Origin: Pirellulales bacterium | Lineage (GTDB): Bacteria; Planctomycetota; Planctomycetia; Pirellulales; Lacipirellulaceae | Direction: 5' to 3' | Length of the DNA: 37,029 bases | NCBI GenBank assembly: GCA_020849945.1 | Contig: JADZFK010000012.1 | Span: 1 to 37,029 of the forward strand | Shown here: positions 33,877 through 37,029 of the stretch, piece after piece | Layout of the letters: every line of letters starts with the position of its first letter | Numbering within the stretch: position 1 is the first letter of the stretch | The notes under the pieces: generated by a model | The model's database searches: none | The model's input: the letters and a program-made list of their open reading frames with translations, nothing else | Told to the model about the DNA's origin: nothing | Position numbers and translations under genes: made by a program

Positions 33877-34053
33877 ACAGAGACACAGAGAACACTGAGA
33901 AGAAAGGAACACTAATCTTCGCTGATTTGCACTAATAAGAAGGAAAATAAGAATCAGTGTCTCTTTGCTTCTCGATTACAGACAAGCTTAGATTAGTGAA
34001 GATTAGTGTACTCAATCTTCCTTCTTTCTTTTCAGAGTTCTCTCTGTCTCTGT
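33877..34053. repeat. Large imperfect inverted repeat between fabD and fabG
   Basis: The outer arms are 33877-33908 and 34019-34053 (nonamer CACAGAGAA-like units on the left, the complement on the right). The inner arms contain AACACTAATCTTC (left) and GAAGATTAGTGT (33998-34009, right). Together they fill most of the fabD-fabG gap. CACAGAG/CACGGAG units recur at 12386 and, degraded, near 30416-30448. Confidence 0.8.
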
Positions 34054-34080
34054 AATGAAATCTTTTGAGGAAATCATTCC

Positions 34081-34851
34081 ATGGCAGACGAAAAGAACCG
34101 ACGGATTCAAGTCGACCTGAGCGGCCAGACGGCCATTGTTACGGGCGCTTCGCGTGGCATTGGCAAAGCGATTGCCATGCGGCTGGCGGCGAGTGGCGCG
34201 AAGGTGGCCTGTGTGGCGAGAAGTGCCGACAAGCTGACGGAAACGGCCGACGCGATTGCGGCCGCCGGCGGCACGGCCGAGGTTCACCCGTGCGATGTCA
34301 CCGATAGCGCGGCCGTGACAAAGTTGGTCGAGGACCTTGCCGAGAAGTGGGGCGGGATCGATATCGTGGTCAACAACGCCGGCATCACGAAGGATACGCT
34401 GATCCCACGGATGGAAGATGAAATGTGGGACGCGGTGATCGCCACGAACTTGCGAAGCGTGTTCCTGTTCACGCGGGCCGCTTCGCTTGTGATGATGCGG
34501 AAACGCAGCGGCCGGATTATCAACATTTCGAGTGTTTCGGGGCTGATGGGGAACCCAGGCCAGTCGAATTACTCGGCCTCGAAAGCGGGGGTCATCGGCC
34601 TGACGCGGACGGTGGCCCAAGAGCTGGCCGGCCGCAAGGTGACGGTCAACGCGGTGTGCCCGGGGTTCATTGCATCCGAGATGACGGATGCGTTAGGCCC
34701 GGCCATTTTAGACGAGGTAAAGAAGCGGATCCCGGCCAAACGGCTTGGGGAGGCCGAGGAAGTGGCCGATGCCGTGCTGTACTTGGCGAGTAACTCGGCG
34801 GCCTATATCACGGGGGAGGTGATCACGATCGATGGCGGGCTGACCCCCTGA
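34081..34851 (+). CDS. fabG: 3-oxoacyl-ACP reductase
   Basis: NADPH-dependent ketoacyl-ACP reductase, SDR fold. The product is 256 aa. TGASRGIG (21-28) binds the cofactor, NNAG is at 98-101, and the active site is Ser151, Tyr164 and Lys168 (NYSASKAG). The end is the usual YITGEVITIDGGL. The start ATG at 34081 has GAGGA about 10 bases upstream. A member of the fabD-fabG-acpP-fabF cluster, all plus strand. Confidence 0.97.
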   Translation: MADEKNRRIQVDLSGQTAIVTGASRGIGKAIAMRLAASGAKVACVARSADKLTETADAIAAAGGTAEVHPCDVTDSAAVTKLVEDLAEKWGGIDIVVNNAGITKDTLIPRMEDEMWDAVIATNLRSVFLFTRAASLVMMRKRSGRIINISSVSGLMGNPGQSNYSASKAGVIGLTRTVAQELAGRKVTVNAVCPGFIASEMTDALGPAILDEVKKRIPAKRLGEAEEVADAVLYLASNSAAYITGEVITIDGGLTP

Positions 34852-34965
34852 GTTGTCATCGAGTGTGCGAGTTTTAGGGAGGGTGGCCGGGGAGGTGCGA
34901 AGCGGTAGGCAAAGGGCTTATTCAGGCGTGTACCCTAGACACTGACGGGGGGAAACTGGTATATC

Positions 34966-35151
34966 TTGACCTCGCTTGTGGAGTCCCTCTATCTTAGGCG
35001 GATTACACGGACGCTGGTTTGGCCCCAGGTGGGGGCCTGGGCCCGTGGCCTGGAAAGTCGCGACGGGTATTATTTTAAGTTGGGCAATTCGCCTGGCTTT
35101 TTACCATACAGCATCGAACAAGAAACATCGTTTGTTTGGAGGACTTCAAAA
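34966..35151 (+). promoter_or_regulatory. Possible acpP promoter and structured leader
   Basis: In the 300 bp between fabG and acpP. TTGACC (34966-34971) and TATCTT (34990-34995) are 18 bases apart, a plausible sigma-70-type promoter. The leader of about 150 bases would include a perfect GGCCCC/GGGGCC hairpin (35021-35037) and GGAGG at 35138-35142, nine bases before a GTG. The in-frame extension of acpP through this region looks non-coding. Confidence 0.4.
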
Positions 35152-35400
35152 GTGGCCGCTTCTGTTATGGAACGCGTAAAGGACATTGTTGCCGATAACC
35201 TGGGTGTTGATCGGGAGAAGATTACGCCGGAAACCTCGTTCGTCAACGATCTTGGTGCCGATTCGTTGGATACGGTTGAACTCGTCATGGAACTGGAGGA
35301 AGAGTTCGATATCAACATCCCGGAAGAAGCCGCGGAGAAGATTCAGACCGTGGGCCAGGCTGTTCAGTTCATCGAAAGCGGGATGAACGGCAAGAGCTGA
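35152..35400 (+). CDS. acpP: Acyl carrier protein
   Basis: 82 aa carrier for growing acyl chains. The phosphopantetheine site is GADSLD with Ser38. The protein is acidic ([22 protein letters not shown]). The GTG start at 35152 is supported by GGAGG nine bases upstream; the ATG at 35167 is an alternative but has no ribosome binding site. It precedes fabF by about 150 bp, in the usual order acpP-fabF. Confidence 0.95.
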   Translation: MAASVMERVKDIVADNLGVDREKITPETSFVNDLGADSLDTVELVMELEEEFDINIPEEAAEKIQTVGQAVQFIESGMNGKS

Positions 35401-35437
35401 AACCACAGTTCTCGCCTCTCGTTCGTGTGCTGCTTTC

Positions 35438-35521
35438 ATGACGAATGATCGAATGACGGATGACGAATGTCGTACTGCGGCGTTCGTTGTTTGATATTCG
35501 CCGTTCGTCGTTCGTCGTTAT
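35438..35521. repeat. Heptad array, 12 in-phase units, inverted halves
   Basis: Twelve seven-base units from ATGACGA to TCGTTAT. The first five are ATGACGA-type, the last ones CGTTCGT-type, roughly the complement, with phase kept through the middle. It lies between acpP and fabF, ending 28 bases before the fabF ATG. Confidence 0.9.
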
Positions 35522-35549
35522 TACATCTTTCTGCACTGCTGCTTCGCCC

Positions 35550-36785
35550 ATGAAACGCCGCGTTGTCGTTACTGGCCTTGGTGCCGTCACTTCCTTGAGT
35601 CTCAAGGTGGATGATTTGTGGCAGAAGTTACTTCGAGGCCAGAGCGGCATTCACGAGATCAAGCTGTTCGATACCTCGCAGCACAAGGTTAAGTTTGGCG
35701 GCGACATCCACAATTGGTCTACCGAAGGGTATGTCGATCGGAAGGAAGAGAAGCGGATCGACCGCTTCACGCAGTTTGCGCTGGTTGCGGGCATCGACGC
35801 GGTGACCGACTCTGGCCTCGATTTCAGCAAGGAAGAACCGTTCCGTTGCGGGGTGATCCTTGGCTCGGGGATCGGCGGGCTGACCGAGATCGAAACGCAG
35901 CACGAGCGGCTGATCACGAAAGGGCCCGACAAGGTATCGGCCTTCACGATCCCGAAGCTGATGCTCAATGCGGCGAGTGGGAACGTTTCGATTCGTTACG
36001 GCCTTCGCGGCCCGAATTATGCTGTAGCCACCGCTTGCGCGAGTGCCACGAATGCGATGGGAGATGCCTTTAAGGCGATTCAGTACGATGATGCGGATAT
36101 CGTCATCACGGGGGGCACCGAGGCGGCCTGTACGCCGATGGGGCTCTCGGGTTTCGCTAACATGCGGGCGCTTTCCGAGCGGCACGATAATCCGCAGGCA
36201 GCCAGTCGGCCTTTCGATAAGGACCGCGATGGTTTCGTTCTTTCCGAAGGGGCCGGGCTGCTCGTGTTTGAAGAATACGAGCATGCGAAGGCCCGCGGCG
36301 CTCGCATTTACGCCGAGATTCTTGGCTACGGCGCGAGTGCCGATGCCGGGCACATAACGCAGCCCGATGAACAAGGCACCGGGGCGGCCAAGGCCATGTC
36401 GAGCGCGTTGCGTGATGCGAAGCTCAGCCCGGAAGCCATCGATTACATCAACGCCCACGGCACGAGTACGCCGCTGGGCGATAAAGCGGAAACGATTGCC
36501 GTGAAAAGTGTGTTCGGCGAGGCTGCCCGCTCGGTCAGCATTTCGAGCACGAAAAGCCAGCTCGGCCATCTGCTCGGCGCAAGTGGCGGGGTGGAACTTG
36601 TCATTTGCATGAAAGCCCTTGAGCACAGTACTTGCCCGCCGACAATCAACTACTGCACGCCCGACCCCAATTGCGATCTGGATTACACGCCGAACACACC
36701 GCGCGAGCGGAAGCTCCGCGCCGTGATGAGCAATAGCTTCGGCTTCGGTGGGCATAACGCTTCGATCATCGCCGGCGCGGTTTGA
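35550..36785 (+). CDS. fabF: 3-oxoacyl-ACP synthase II
   Basis: Ketoacyl-ACP synthase for elongation, thiolase fold. The product is 411 aa. Catalytic triad: Cys163 in ATACASAT, His303 in NAHGTSTPLGD and His340 in KSQLGHLLGASG, with Lys335. The start ATG at 35550 begins MKRRVVVTGLGAVTS as usual; the frame upstream to 35460 translates heptad repeats and is rejected. Last gene of the fatty-acid cluster. Confidence 0.97.
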   Translation: MKRRVVVTGLGAVTSLSLKVDDLWQKLLRGQSGIHEIKLFDTSQHKVKFGGDIHNWSTEGYVDRKEEKRIDRFTQFALVAGIDAVTDSGLDFSKEEPFRCGVILGSGIGGLTEIETQHERLITKGPDKVSAFTIPKLMLNAASGNVSIRYGLRGPNYAVATACASATNAMGDAFKAIQYDDADIVITGGTEAACTPMGLSGFANMRALSERHDNPQAASRPFDKDRDGFVLSEGAGLLVFEEYEHAKARGARIYAEILGYGASADAGHITQPDEQGTGAAKAMSSALRDAKLSPEAIDYINAHGTSTPLGDKAETIAVKSVFGEAARSVSISSTKSQLGHLLGASGGVELVICMKALEHSTCPPTINYCTPDPNCDLDYTPNTPRERKLRAVMSNSFGFGGHNASIIAGAV

Positions 36786-36908
36786 TTGCGCTTGGGGGTG
36801 CGACTTCTGTGTGCGTTGCCCGCTTTATTGGTGGGGGAGGTGGCGTAGGGGTGGCGCGACGGGTGTTGGCGGTAGATTCGGCCTGGCGGCCGACGCTAAG
36901 GAGGTGAT

Positions 36909-37029
36909 TTGAATTTCATGGTTTCCTCACAACTCGTAACTTGCAACTGGCAACTAAAAAAGAAGGGGATCCCCTCCGATTTGCATCGGAGCTCCGGTCC
37001 TGCGATCGGCGGGCGGTACGCAAGGAAGC
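36909..37029 (+). CDS. Possible start of a gene cut by the right edge
   Basis: AAGGAGGTGAT at 36898-36908 matches the anti-Shine-Dalgarno exactly. It is followed by TTG at 36909 and an in-frame ATG at 36918, and the frame stays open to the end of the window. However the first codons run through a heptad array (AACTTGC units, 36931-36958) and no family is recognisable. May be non-coding. Confidence 0.25.
   Translation, partial: MNFMVSSQLVTCNWQLKKKGIPSDLHRSSGPAIGGRYARK
36931..36958. repeat. Heptad array, AACTTGC-type units
   Basis: Four in-phase units AACTCGT, AACTTGC, AACTGGC and AACTAAA after fabF. A CTCCGAT-TTGC-ATCGGAG hairpin follows near 36975-36992. Confidence 0.8.

Noticed and set aside
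35460..35549. N-terminal extension of FabF
   Set aside because: It translates heptad repeats; homologues start at MKRRVVVTG, and the ATG at 35550 fits.
1..37029. CRISPR array or tRNA genes
   Set aside because: The tandem units are 7-11 bases without spacers, and no cloverleaf with a GTTCGAATCC-like arm was found.

Overview
The window looks like a chromosomal segment of a Gram-negative, GC-rich planctomycete, most likely Pirellulales. The main clues are a PEP-CTERM protein with dockerin-like repeats, a DUF1559 pseudopilin, a tiny Lys/Ala-rich histone H1-like protein, a ThiD2-ThiE fusion, lipid A synthesis (lpxB) with an Mla-type lipid transporter, and few clear Shine-Dalgarno sequences. This assignment is inferred from gene content. 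No rRNA, tRNA, CRISPR array, phage, transposase or integrase was seen.

Layout. 1-3.0 kb (minus): Mla-like lipid transport operon (permease, ATPase, MCE protein cut by the left edge). 3.4-6.0 kb (minus): clpC. 6.7-12.2 kb (plus): thiD2-thiE, manC, ruvX, an NAD-dependent epimerase-like gene, a metallo-beta-lactamase-fold hydrolase and a small secreted Tyr-rich protein. 12.8-16.8 kb (minus): H1-like protein, SGNH hydrolase, M50 protease and lpxB. 17.0-17.5 kb (plus): a two-gene small cassette whose first gene is frameshifted. 17.6-31.0 kb (minus): CYTH protein, UDP-sugar pyrophosphorylase preceded by an overlapping 38-codon membrane ORF, DUF1559 pseudopilin, PEP-CTERM/NHL protein, two alpha/beta hydrolases, ruvB, ruvA, ruvC, cysS, ispF and a HicBA pair. 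31.2-32.3 kb (minus): metK. 32.5-36.8 kb (plus): fatty-acid cluster rpmF-fabD-fabG-acpP-fabF, without plsX or fabH.

The genes are mostly housekeeping: Holliday-junction processing (ruvA, ruvB, ruvC and the RuvX homologue), fatty-acid elongation, envelope lipid handling, sugar-nucleotide supply, and thiamin, isoprenoid and SAM synthesis.

The most unusual content is between and at the edges of the genes. Many intergenic regions carry tandem arrays of seven-base units. The unit changes along an array (for example GGGTCGA to ATTGCGG) while the seven-base phase is kept, and arrays often occur as inverted pairs. Several lie directly in front of start codons. At least two supply coding sequence: the C-terminus of the ABC ATPase and, probably, the prepilin leader of the DUF1559 protein. 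REP-like palindromes are also common. Two palindromic segments are embedded in frame in cysS, one of them as the linker joining a duplicated C-terminal module.
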